A stretch of DNA of 64,000 nt from Streptomyces venezuelae. Lineage in GTDB: Bacteria; Actinomycetota; Actinomycetes; Streptomycetales; Streptomycetaceae. The notes beneath the pieces are model-generated. The model saw only the letters and a program-made list of their open reading frames with translations. It made no database searches and was not told where the DNA came from. The stretch is taken from contig NZ_CP029193.1 of assembly GCF_008642355.1 (NCBI RefSeq), positions 1,054,001 to 1,118,000 on the forward strand, read 5' to 3'. The translations under genes were made by a program, and so were the position numbers. Positions 6,962-13,881 of the stretch are shown here, piece after piece (position 1 is the stretch's first letter; the number at the start of each line of letters is the position of its first letter).

Positions 6962-7422
6962 GCGGTTTCCTTGGCGGGGTTGGGGATGAGCCCGCGCTTG
7001 CGGGCCACGGTGACGGCTGCGGTGCGGCGTTGGCCGCGGGGTAGGTGGGTGACGCCGAGGCGGAGGTACGCCTCGGCGAGTCGGGCGGCGACCTGTTCGC
7101 GGGTGCTGTTGAGCCGCCGGGCGACGACGGTGAGGCTGGCCCCGTCTGCCGCGGTGGTGAGGACTTGAGCTTGCCGGGCCGTGAGGGGCTGCCGTGGGGG
7201 CCCTGACGGCCTGCCGCGGCGCCGCTTAAGGATTCCGGCTTGGGTGGCGAGGTAGACGGCGTGCGGGGCGTTCAGGGCGCCGAGGCGCATCATCATGCGG
7301 CTCGCCGCCCCTTTTGCGCCGTCGACGCCGATGGACAGCTGCTCGGCGATCTCCGCGTAGGTAAACCCGGTAGCGATCAGCTCGAGCACCTTGAGCTCGC
7401 GTGCGGTCAGGGTCGGCTTCAC
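6958..7422 (-). CDS. tandem LuxR-type helix-turn-helix protein
   Basis: 154 residues. Two LuxR/sigma-region-4-like domains: residues about 4-65 (LTARELKVLELIATGFTYAE) and about 80-140 (LTARQAQVLTTAADGASLTV), each starting with the LTxRExxVL signature. No receiver or ligand domain is present, so DNA binding is probably its only activity, perhaps on early or late phage promoters. The GTG at 7422 overlaps the preceding stop. An Arg-rich linker joins the two HTH units. Confidence 0.75.
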   Translation of the reverse strand: MKPTLTARELKVLELIATGFTYAEIAEQLSIGVDGAKGAASRMMMRLGALNAPHAVYLATQAGILKRRRGRPSGPPRQPLTARQAQVLTTAADGASLTVVARRLNSTREQVAARLAEAYLRLGVTHLPRGQRRTAAVTVARKRGLIPNPAKETA

Positions 7423-7547
7423 AGCCACTCCCCCGTGTCCACGTCCTCGATGTCCGCCCACTGTTCGGCGGGCCGCTCGTCCGGGTCGGTTTCGGTGATC
7501 AGGTCGGTGTCGGACAGGTCGCACGGTTCGGACCAGGTGACGGTCAC
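7419..7547 (-). CDS. small acidic protein (42 aa)
   Basis: GTG 7547 overlaps the stop of the preceding gene and its TGA overlaps the GTG of the HTH gene. The product is acidic (DLSDTDLITETDPDERPAEQ) and ends DTGEWL. No family recognised. Its place directly before the HTH regulator, with overlaps on both sides, argues that it is translated. Confidence 0.6.
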   Translation of the reverse strand: MTVTWSEPCDLSDTDLITETDPDERPAEQWADIEDVDTGEWL

Positions 7548-7726
7548 GTCTGCCTCCCGCTGGTTTTGACCTTGCCGCGGTGGTCGACGATGCCGTCGGC
7601 TTGGGCGAGGAGTTCGAGGGCGCGGCGCAGCACGGACGGGGTGGATTCCTTGCTCGCGGCGAACGCGGCGAGGATCTGACGGGACCGCTCGTCGGGCATC
7701 CACCGCACCGGCTGCCGGGCGGTCAC
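7544..7726 (-). CDS. small hypothetical protein (60 aa)
   Basis: Starts at GTG 7726, overlapping the preceding stop. The core (DERSRQILAAFAASKESTPS) and the following helix (VLRRALELLAQA) resemble a ribbon-helix-helix or short HTH. A basic C-terminus (HRGKVKTSGRQT) is compatible with nucleic-acid binding. No family can be named. Confidence 0.55.
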   Translation of the reverse strand: MTARQPVRWMPDERSRQILAAFAASKESTPSVLRRALELLAQADGIVDHRGKVKTSGRQT

Positions 7727-7896
7727 GACGGGTCCTCGGGGTCTGCTTCGGCGCCGCAGCGACGGCATTCGTCGCCCTCGCCGACCGGCGGGAAGTCGTG
7801 CTCGGGGAAGCTGTCGCCGTCGGCGTAGACGCACTCGTCGTCCAACGGGAAGTACTCGTGCTTGGATCCGCCGACGGGCGGCATGTAGCTACTCAC
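7723..7896 (-). CDS. small acidic Cys-containing protein (57 aa)
   Basis: GTG 7896 is preceded by AAGGAG at good spacing. The product is acidic and His/Cys-containing (FPEHDFPPVGEGDECRRCGA), with one CxxC near the C-terminus that could bind zinc with the upstream Cys/His. Its stop overlaps the next GTG by four bases. It is the first gene after a terminator, so a new transcript probably starts here. Confidence 0.65.
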   Translation of the reverse strand: MSSYMPPVGGSKHEYFPLDDECVYADGDSFPEHDFPPVGEGDECRRCGAEADPEDPS

Positions 7897-7922
7897 GGTG
7901 CGTGCTCCTTGCGGTTCGGGGT

Positions 7923-7947
7923 GGGGCGGCGGCCGGACCGCCGCCCC
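7923..7947 (-). terminator. intrinsic terminator hairpin
   Basis: 10-bp stem GGGGCGGCGG / CCGCCGCCCC with a 5-base loop, just after the stop of the deoxyribosyltransferase-like gene. Confidence 0.7.
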
Positions 7948-7960
7948 CGGGGGTGGGTGG

Positions 7961-8614
7961 TCAGGCGGCGGGCTCGTCGTTCAGGCCGGAGTCGGCATCA
8001 GTCCACGCCTCACCGCTCCGTGAGCGGTGACGGCGGTGCCCGCCATGGACGACGCAGCTCTCGACCGGCCGCGAGTCGAGGGGCATGAGCGCTGCGTGGC
8101 AGCCCGAAGGCCCCGGCTGGGCGTCGTGGCCATCGCCCGGGTGCTGCTCGTGCGCCCACCAACCGCCCGTCGGGCAGTCGATCCACCCGACGGTGCCGCC
8201 GCAGCCACTGCAGCTCGACAGCGAGGTGAGGTCGGGATCGACCGCGGGGTGGGTGAACCGGACGGGCTTCCCGAGCTCCCGCGCGTAGGCGATCTCCGCT
8301 CGGGTCGACGACCCCACGTAGCCCCCAACGACGAGCACCTCGTCGGCGAGCCGGATCTTCGCCCGGTGGAGTTCGTCGAGGCGGGCCTTCAGCGCCTCGG
8401 CTTCGGCAGGGTCTGCCCACAGCGGGTGGTCGGCCTTCATGTTGCAGCCCGGCTTGACGACGATCTTCCCGGCGGCGGTCTCCTGCACATCCGCCTCGAC
8501 CATCTCCGGCATGAACCGGGTGGAGCCGCAGATCACGACGATCTTCGGGATGTCGAGGCGGGCCTTCGCGTCGGCGAGCTTCTCTTCGGGGGTGAGCAGT
8601 TGCGGGTACGACAT
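7961..8614 (-). CDS. nucleoside 2-deoxyribosyltransferase-like protein with Cys-rich tail
   Basis: 217 residues. ATG 8614 has an AGGAGG site. Residues about 20-145 form a Rossmann-like domain of the nucleoside 2-deoxyribosyltransferase/DUF4406 type: KIVVICGSTRF at the start, RLADEVLVVGGYVGSSTRAE in the middle with the usual GxxG/ST and E. Known relatives exchange or hydrolyse the base of deoxynucleosides; phage members may salvage or modify nucleotides. Residues about 150-185 hold CSGCGG and WIDC and look like an added zinc-binding tail. The last 30 residues are disordered. Confidence 0.7.
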   Translation of the reverse strand: MSYPQLLTPEEKLADAKARLDIPKIVVICGSTRFMPEMVEADVQETAAGKIVVKPGCNMKADHPLWADPAEAEALKARLDELHRAKIRLADEVLVVGGYVGSSTRAEIAYARELGKPVRFTHPAVDPDLTSLSSCSGCGGTVGWIDCPTGGWWAHEQHPGDGHDAQPGPSGCHAALMPLDSRPVESCVVHGGHRRHRSRSGEAWTDADSGLNDEPAA

Positions 8615-8633
8615 AGTTCCTCCTGGCGGTGGG

Positions 8634-8762
8634 CTAGTTGGCGTGGGCTTCGGTCTGGAATTCGATGACGATCTCCTCAGCCGCAGCACCCCACGGCTCG
8701 GCGGCGGGGATGATCCAGCGGCGGATCGTGCGGGTCACGGTCTCCGTCGTGAAGTCAGCCAC
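8634..8762 (-). CDS. small hypothetical protein (42 aa)
   Basis: GTG 8762 with GGGGGAG upstream; it overlaps the end of the large preceding gene by eight bases. The product has a basic helix (TVTRTIRRWIIP), then an acidic half (AAAEEIVIEFQTEAHAN). No family recognised. It lies between the coiled-coil/zinc protein and the deoxyribosyltransferase-like gene. Confidence 0.55.
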   Translation of the reverse strand: MADFTTETVTRTIRRWIIPAAEPWGAAAEEIVIEFQTEAHAN

Positions 8763-10131
8763 GGCCGGACTCCCCCGCCTGCTCGATGAGCACGTCGATG
8801 CCGCAGATCTGGCATTGCGCGCCGTCGGGCAGGTCGTTGGAGGTGAGCGGGGTCATCTCGGGGGTGGCGTGGGTGGTGCAGTAGACGCTGCCGGTGGCGG
8901 GACTTCGACGGGCGACGATCCGACCGGACCCCGCCTGCTGCGCCTCGTCGGCAGCGCATCCGGGGCAGTGCACGGCGACGCTGTGATCGGGTATGCAGGG
9001 CGGGCCAGCATCGGTGGGGGTGAACGGCATCGCCTGCTGCGCCTCGTCGGCCATGCGGCGGATCTCTTCGCGGGCACGGGCCAGCCGCCGTACAGGGCTG
9101 AGGAGTTCGTGTCCCGCCACGTACCGTCGGCATCCCTTTGCGTGCAGTCCCTGTGATCGAGCGCACGTGCACGGCAGCTTCGCGCGGAGAACGACCAGCG
9201 CGTCGTGAAGGCTCAGAGCGCGCTCATCGTTCAGCTCAGCAGCGAAGGCTCGCTCCACCTGGTCAGCAGTCGCGGCGACCTCGGCGTCCCGGTTGGCGAC
9301 CTTGTCGTCGCGGACCACCGCCGTGTACGTCTCGCAGTCGTCCCAGGCGTGGTCGCCACCGCAGTGTGCGCATCCGGATTCCAGCTCCTCCCCGCGCTGC
9401 TGGTCGTCGGCGAGGCGTTGCAGTCCGGCCTGCGCGTCGAATGGGCGGCGGGCGAGCAGGACGGGCAGGACAGCCTCGGCGAGGTGGCCGGACAGCTCGG
9501 CGTCCTCGGTGCGCTCGGGGTCGAAGGACGCGAACGCAGCGTCCAGCGCCCGTGTCACCTGGGCGCGGAGGTCGGCGTCGGCGGGCACCGTGGCTGGCGC
9601 CTCCGGGTGGTGCCGCTGCACGTGCTTGGTCCAGTGCGTCGGTGGCACCGGAGCAGCGTCAGACGGGCAGTGAGGGCATCGCACGGGATAGCCGATCCGC
9701 GCCGTCAGACGCGGGTTGTCCAGGCAGTGGTCGCGGAGGTCGGTGTCAGCGGGCACTGGCGGGACGGTGGGGTGGTGGGATGCTGCGCGGGCCTCGTTCT
9801 CCGCCCACAGTCGCGCCTCGGTGGCTTCCTCGATCCGGGCCAGCAGCTGCTCGTTGTCCGCGAACACGGCGTTCCGCTGATCCCGGAACCCGTCACGCTC
9901 CTTGCGTAGCCGCTCGATCGTGGCCCGCATCTCCGTGAGCGCGGCGCGATCTTCGTCATGCCACTGGTGCAGCTTCGTGTTCTCGGCCGCGTACTCGCCG
10001 AGGAGCGGGGCGCGGCGGGTCAGCTCGCCGGACAGGAACAGGGCCCGCGCTCGGGCGTTCCGCCACGCCAACTGGTACCGATCAGCGGGCGGGAGGGGCT
10101 CGTAGTGCGCTTCGTAGTCGATCTCACTCAT
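8755..10131 (-). CDS. mosaic coiled-coil and zinc-motif protein
   Basis: 458 residues. ATG 10131 has a GGAG site. Residues about 30-120 are coiled coil (ENTKLHQWHDEDRAALTEMR). About 140-180 hold CPHCPSD...HWTKHVQRHH, a C2H2-like finger; about 255-265 CAHCGGDHAWDDC; later a CxC-rich part (CTCARSQGLHAKGC) and further CxxC pairs near the C-terminus (HCPGC, CQICG). It appears to be a string of zinc modules on a helical scaffold. No enzymatic motif seen. First gene after the terminator at 10166-10198. Confidence 0.65.
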   Translation of the reverse strand: MSEIDYEAHYEPLPPADRYQLAWRNARARALFLSGELTRRAPLLGEYAAENTKLHQWHDEDRAALTEMRATIERLRKERDGFRDQRNAVFADNEQLLARIEEATEARLWAENEARAASHHPTVPPVPADTDLRDHCLDNPRLTARIGYPVRCPHCPSDAAPVPPTHWTKHVQRHHPEAPATVPADADLRAQVTRALDAAFASFDPERTEDAELSGHLAEAVLPVLLARRPFDAQAGLQRLADDQQRGEELESGCAHCGGDHAWDDCETYTAVVRDDKVANRDAEVAATADQVERAFAAELNDERALSLHDALVVLRAKLPCTCARSQGLHAKGCRRYVAGHELLSPVRRLARAREEIRRMADEAQQAMPFTPTDAGPPCIPDHSVAVHCPGCAADEAQQAGSGRIVARRSPATGSVYCTTHATPEMTPLTSNDLPDGAQCQICGIDVLIEQAGESGRG

Positions 10132-10165
10132 GGTCAACTCCGGTCGGGTCTGGGAGGGTCGGAGG

Positions 10166-10198
10166 GTGCAGCGCCCGGATAGCGGCCGGGCGCTGCAC
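10166..10198 (-). terminator. strong intrinsic terminator
   Basis: Perfect 13-bp stem GTGCAGCGCCCGG / CCGGGCGCTGCAC with a 7-base loop, between the stop at 10207 and the start at 10131. Confidence 0.85.
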
Positions 10199-10206
10199 AC
10201 ACGCGG

Positions 10207-10653
10207 TCACGGGGCGGGGGTGGCGCGTTCGAGCCAGAACCCGTCGGAGTGCTCGTCTGAGTACCGCCGGCCGACAGTCCAGCCGTCGAGTCGCGCCAGG
10301 TCCTGCCACGTCCAGCGCCATGCCAGCGAGCCCCAGCCGTCCTCCTCCCGGTTCATCAGGTACGGCTCGCCGTCTCGCTCGTTGACCCGCACCAGCACCC
10401 GGTCATCGAAGGCCTGCAGGCGGCGCGGGGCCGCCTGGAAGAGGGGGCAGTTCGTGCAGTCGCCGTTTGAGGTGCACGGCCCGTAGCCGCCGTAGTGGGC
10501 GCGCATGGTGTTCTGGGACTCGAGCAGGTGGCTGTAGTCGCGGGGGCGCAGCGCGCACTGGTCGCCGGCCAGGCTGCCGAGCGAGATGCGGTTCCAACCC
10601 TGCCCGTCAGGGCCTTTCGGGTTGTGCGCAGGGGGTTTGAGGTGGATCGGCAT
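10207..10653 (-). CDS. hypothetical protein with Cys cluster
   Basis: 148 residues. The ATG overlaps the preceding TGA by one base (TGATG). A central cluster CTSNGDCTNCPLF (about residues 60-72) with a further Cys at about 33 could hold zinc or an Fe-S cluster. The C-terminal half is Trp/Arg-rich (WGSLAWRWTWQDLARLDGW). No family recognised. Last gene of its transcription unit, just before a strong terminator. Confidence 0.6.
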   Translation of the reverse strand: MPIHLKPPAHNPKGPDGQGWNRISLGSLAGDQCALRPRDYSHLLESQNTMRAHYGGYGPCTSNGDCTNCPLFQAAPRRLQAFDDRVLVRVNERDGEPYLMNREEDGWGSLAWRWTWQDLARLDGWTVGRRYSDEHSDGFWLERATPAP

Positions 10654-10805
10654 CAGGTTTCACGCCCCTCGGCGATGAGCTGGTCGACGAGCTCGCGGGC
10701 GACTTCGGGCCTGTAGCCGTAGTCGACCAGTGCATGCTCGACGACATGGCGGGCTGACCTGTTCGACTCCGGGCGGGCGGACGAATCGGACTCGGCTGTG
10801 GCCAC
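10653..10805 (-). CDS. small hypothetical protein (50 aa)
   Basis: GTG 10805 with AAGGAG upstream. The N-terminal half is polar and the C-terminal half helical (HALVDYGYRPEVARELVDQL). It ends in EGRET at a TGA that overlaps the next ATG. No family recognised. Confidence 0.6.
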   Translation of the reverse strand: MATAESDSSARPESNRSARHVVEHALVDYGYRPEVARELVDQLIAEGRET

Positions 10806-10834
10806 GGTGCTGCTCCTTCGGGTCGGGTCGGGGA

Positions 10835-11062
10835 TCACGGGGTGTCTTCGGGTGTGGGTGCTTCGAGGCCGAGTTGGACGGCGGCGAGATGGACGGCTTC
10901 GCGTATCGACAGGTCGCCGTCGGAGGCTGCGCGCAGGGCGAGGGCTCGGGTGTGGAGGTCGTCGGCGAGGGCGAGTTGAGCGGGGTTGAGGGCGCCGGCG
11001 CCCTTCCGTCGGTGGGCGGGAATGGGTCGGGTTGGCTGCCAGGGGTCTTGGGTGTCGGGCAT
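10835..11062 (-). CDS. small hypothetical protein (75 aa)
   Basis: ATG 11062 with GAGG upstream. A Pro/Arg-rich N-terminus is followed by a helical core (LNPAQLALADDLHTRALALR, then LSIREAVHLAAVQLGLEA) that resembles a two-helix bundle. No family recognised. It is preceded by a gap of about 240 bp that may hold a promoter, though none is clear. Confidence 0.55.
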   Translation of the reverse strand: MPDTQDPWQPTRPIPAHRRKGAGALNPAQLALADDLHTRALALRAASDGDLSIREAVHLAAVQLGLEAPTPEDTP

Positions 11063-11301
11063 TCATGCCTCAAATCGGCGGGCTATGCGGCCGTGGGCGG
11101 CCTTTGGCGGGAGCGTGCGGGTGAGCGTCGAGGGCGGGGGGTCGAGGCCGTCAGGGACTTAACCGGCCAGTAACCGGACGGAGTTGACCCGGATCTGCTG
11201 TACGGCCGTCTGCGGGCCTGGGAGCGGCCGGGACACCCCGAGGGGCAACGAGCGGCTGCGAGGCGCCACAGGGGCGACGGGGCGCGGTTCAACGTGCGGG
11301 A

Positions 11302-11535
11302 TCAGGCGGCCTGCCGGAAGCCTTCGGACCGCCATCGCCAGACGGTGCGCGGTGAGACCCCGACGATGCGGGCGATCTCGTCACCGGGAACCTGGCGTTC
11401 GGTCAGGCCGCGTGCGACGAGGACCCGCTCGAGCCGAGTGAGTCCCTCAGCGGCCCGCTTCTCACGGACGATGATCTCGACGTCGAACTCGTCGGCCTCC
11501 GTCCAGCACGGACGGACGGCATGCCAGGCACTCAT
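11302..11535 (-). CDS. helix-turn-helix DNA-binding protein
   Basis: 77 residues from ATG 11535, overlapping the preceding stop (ATGA). The C-terminus carries a clear HTH: VPGDEIARIVGVSPRTVWRW (homeodomain-like/Trp-repressor type, recognition helix PRTVWRWRSEG). The N-terminal part is acidic with one Cys. In phage operons such proteins assist in replication or regulate early transcription; this one ends the replication gene group. Confidence 0.7.
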   Translation of the reverse strand: MSAWHAVRPCWTEADEFDVEIIVREKRAAEGLTRLERVLVARGLTERQVPGDEIARIVGVSPRTVWRWRSEGFRQAA

Positions 11536-11936
11536 GCGGCGACTTCCTCGGCTTCCTGGTAGCGGCGGGCGTGGACGGTGTCGGCGGGCAGGGCGAACCC
11601 GTCGAGGCGGCAGGGAGTCCCCGGGGCGACATCGCATTCGGGGCAGCAGGCGACCAGTTGGGCCCAGGCGGCGATGCGCTGCTGGTGCGGTTTGGGCAGG
11701 GCTTTGTCGCGGGTGCGGAGGTGGCATTTCTGGTCAGGGCCGGCGGTGCAGCGTGGGCAGCTGATCCCGTACAGGTCCTTACGCTTGCCGCTGACCGGCC
11801 AGCTGGAGCCGCCGGGCTGGAGCCGGTTACGGCCGTCGGCTATCTGCTGGCGCAGTGCGGCTTTGAAGTCACCGGACTTGCGGGCCTGGCGGGTAGCGTC
11901 GATGTCTGCGGGAGTGGGCTGCCAGTCGGTGCTCAC
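11532..11936 (-). CDS. zinc-finger protein of the replication block
   Basis: 134 residues from GTG 11936. Two Cys motifs of the type CPxCxAxPGxxC: CPRCTAGPDQKCHLR near residue 58 and CPECDVAPGTPCRL near residue 103. They look like paired short zinc ribbons common in actinobacterial proteins. Coupled by four-base overlaps on both sides to the 11933-12682 gene and the HTH gene, so the three proteins are probably made in fixed ratio. Confidence 0.65.
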   Translation of the reverse strand: MSTDWQPTPADIDATRQARKSGDFKAALRQQIADGRNRLQPGGSSWPVSGKRKDLYGISCPRCTAGPDQKCHLRTRDKALPKPHQQRIAAWAQLVACCPECDVAPGTPCRLDGFALPADTVHARRYQEAEEVAA

Positions 11937-12682
11937 GACGCGGCCCCCTCGTCGACGATCACGGCGTCGGGGATGTCCTCGGCTTCGCGGGCCAGGTGCT
12001 GCGCGGACCGCGCCTTGATCGCGTTCTCGCGGGCGAGCCGTTCCTCCGCCGCGAGCTCGGACTCTCCCTTGCTGGCCCGCAGTCGGGCGCTGTGCGGGGT
12101 GGCGCGCGGCTTTCCCATCGGCTGCTTCTCCGAGCCGCCCGGCGACTTGCAGGGACGGCCTATCGCCGCCAGGCAGGCGGGGCACTCGACGCCGAGAGGA
12201 CCGGAGCGGCGAACCGAGTCGACAAGATCAGCCTCGGCGGTCTCCGCATCGGCGGCCTCGCCTCCGAAGCTCAGCCCGCGGGATTCGAGCTCGTGCATGA
12301 ACCGGTCGGCCCCGCCCTCGAGCTCCAGACGGCCCGACGGTGCAGCGACGCGACCAGAGGCGATGGCCTGCACCTGGCCCTTGTAGCGAACCAAGTACTC
12401 CGGGACCGTCTCGTCCGGCAGCGGCTCGTACTGGAAGTTCTCCAGTCGCTCGCTGCGGATCTTGCTGCGGAGGGCCTTGATGTGGTGCGGCAGAATCCAC
12501 AGGCGGTCTTTCGGGTCCTGCGGCGGTGTGCGGTAGTAGAGCGCTACCGCGGCTTTGGCGTCCGCGTCGAGAGGCACGTCGTCGAGGGCGGCGGCCCAGG
12601 CGACAGCGGCGGCGGCGGAGGGGTTGCGGTTGTCGAAGGCGGCGGCGTGGCCGAGAAGCTCAGCCGCCTCGGTCGGGTTCAT
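11933..12682 (-). CDS. hypothetical protein linked to the replication initiator
   Basis: 249 residues from ATG 12682, overlapping the initiator stop (ATGA). Residues about 1-70 resemble a small helical domain (TEAAELLGHAAAFDNRNPSA, then DPKDRLWILPHHIKALRSKI) seen next to phage replication genes, possibly a helicase-loader-type partner. A CPACLAAIGRPCKSPGG zinc motif of the same style as the next gene lies at about 170. A charged helical C-terminus follows. Function inferred only from position. Confidence 0.55.
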   Translation of the reverse strand: MNPTEAAELLGHAAAFDNRNPSAAAAVAWAAALDDVPLDADAKAAVALYYRTPPQDPKDRLWILPHHIKALRSKIRSERLENFQYEPLPDETVPEYLVRYKGQVQAIASGRVAAPSGRLELEGGADRFMHELESRGLSFGGEAADAETAEADLVDSVRRSGPLGVECPACLAAIGRPCKSPGGSEKQPMGKPRATPHSARLRASKGESELAAEERLARENAIKARSAQHLAREAEDIPDAVIVDEGAAS

Positions 12683-13848
12683 GCGGAGTCTCCTTGATCG
12701 CGAAGTTGGTCGGCGATGGCAGCCCAGCCGGCGACCTTGGCGTCGGTGCCGGTGAGGGTTTGGCCGGAGGGCAGTTGAACGACGTTGCTGGCGCGGTGCT
12801 GCTGGTTCTCGACGGCCCACTTGTGGGCGCGGCGGATCCACTTCTGCCACTCCTCGTGCCAGTTGCTGCGTCGCTGGCCATTGCCGCGGAAGTGGCTGAC
12901 GAACTGGGCGGTCTCGTAGTCGATGTCGACGCGGTCGGCGTAACCGTCGCGGTGGGCCCAGCGGCGCATGCCGTCGTTGAGTGCGAACCCGTCGAGGTCG
13001 ATGGGGGCGTCGCCGTCAGGCGGCGTGGTGCTCGCCTCGCTACTACCTGAGGTCTTGACTCCTACCTCAACCACAAGGGGGTTAGGGGCAGGGGCAGGGG
13101 CAGGGGCAGGGGCAGGGGCAGGGGAATGCGCGCGTGATGCGCCCGCGCGCCCGCGCGTAGAGGGTTTCGGACCCCCCTGAGGAACCCCTTCGGCAACCCC
13201 CTCGGGAGGGGTATCGGAGGGGGTTCGGGCATCTTCGCGATTCACCCCAAAGGGGATTTCCTGAGGGGGTTCGCCAGGGGTATCGGAGGGGGTTGCCGAA
13301 GGGGGTGCGGAGGGGGTTCGCGAACCCCCTCCCGTGGGGTCTGGTTCGGGGGTGCGGAAGGCCTTGCGGAGGGTCTCGATGTGCGAGGCGACCTGCTGCC
13401 GGATCGACGGCCCGCTCTGCCCCTTCATCCTGGTCGGCTCGTCGCTGAGCTCGTCGAGCGGGATACGGTCAGTCTCTGCCAGCAGCGCGGCCTGCAGCCG
13501 CCGGGAGGAGATCTCCAGGGCGCCGGAAATCATCGCGCCCATGACCTTCGGCATCCGCCAGACACCGTCGTTGCGCACGAACGAACGGATGAGGACTTCC
13601 TCCGTGTCGTCGTCCATGACGATGAAGTGGGCAGCCTCGAGCGCCTGGAGCCTCTTCTCCAGTTCGGCAGAGGTCAACCCGTGCGCCTTGCGGGACCAGC
13701 GCCGAAGGGTGAGAGGCAGCAGCCCGGCGTGGTTGAGGTTGGGCTGCGAGATCAGGAACAGGTAGAGGCGCTGCTCCTTCTCGTCGAGCGCCAGGAAGTC
13801 GGCGTCCTCCCAGATGCTGGTGAGGATCCTGCCGTGGCCACGTGCCAT
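12679..13848 (-). CDS. phage replication-initiator/replisome-organiser-like protein
   Basis: 389 residues. Residues about 1-125 form a winged-helix domain (ILTSIWEDADFLALDEKEQR; HAGLLPLTLRRWSRKAHGLT) like the N-terminal DNA-binding domain of phage replisome organisers. A long Pro/Thr/Ala linker follows (about 165-260, including seven PA repeats). The C-terminal domain (SHFRGNGQRRSNWHEEWQKW) resembles the DnaT/DnaD-type loader tail. The coding sequence of the linker contains the G-rich hexamer array at 13077-13124. Expected role: binds the phage origin and recruits host helicase. The call rests on architecture, not on a matched family. Confidence 0.6.
   Translation of the reverse strand: MARGHGRILTSIWEDADFLALDEKEQRLYLFLISQPNLNHAGLLPLTLRRWSRKAHGLTSAELEKRLQALEAAHFIVMDDDTEEVLIRSFVRNDGVWRMPKVMGAMISGALEISSRRLQAALLAETDRIPLDELSDEPTRMKGQSGPSIRQQVASHIETLRKAFRTPEPDPTGGGSRTPSAPPSATPSDTPGEPPQEIPFGVNREDARTPSDTPPEGVAEGVPQGGPKPSTRGRAGASRAHSPAPAPAPAPAPAPNPLVVEVGVKTSGSSEASTTPPDGDAPIDLDGFALNDGMRRWAHRDGYADRVDIDYETAQFVSHFRGNGQRRSNWHEEWQKWIRRAHKWAVENQQHRASNVVQLPSGQTLTGTDAKVAGWAAIADQLRDQGDSA
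13077..13124 (+). repeat. AGGGGC hexamer array, eight G-tracts
   Basis: Eight runs of four or five G separated by two or three bases, with period 6, on the plus strand inside the initiator gene (linker of alternating Pro-Ala). Further CCCCTCxG/GGGGGTT blocks recur between 13175 and 13335. The G-tracts could fold into G-quadruplexes on the non-coding strand. Confidence 0.8.
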
Positions 13849-13881
13849 CAGGGTCTTCTTTCGAACGAAACGAATGGGAGA

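Noticed and set aside
13077..13124. Hexamer array considered as a CRISPR array
   Set aside because: Repeat unit of six bases with no spacers; it encodes alternating Pro-Ala inside an open frame.
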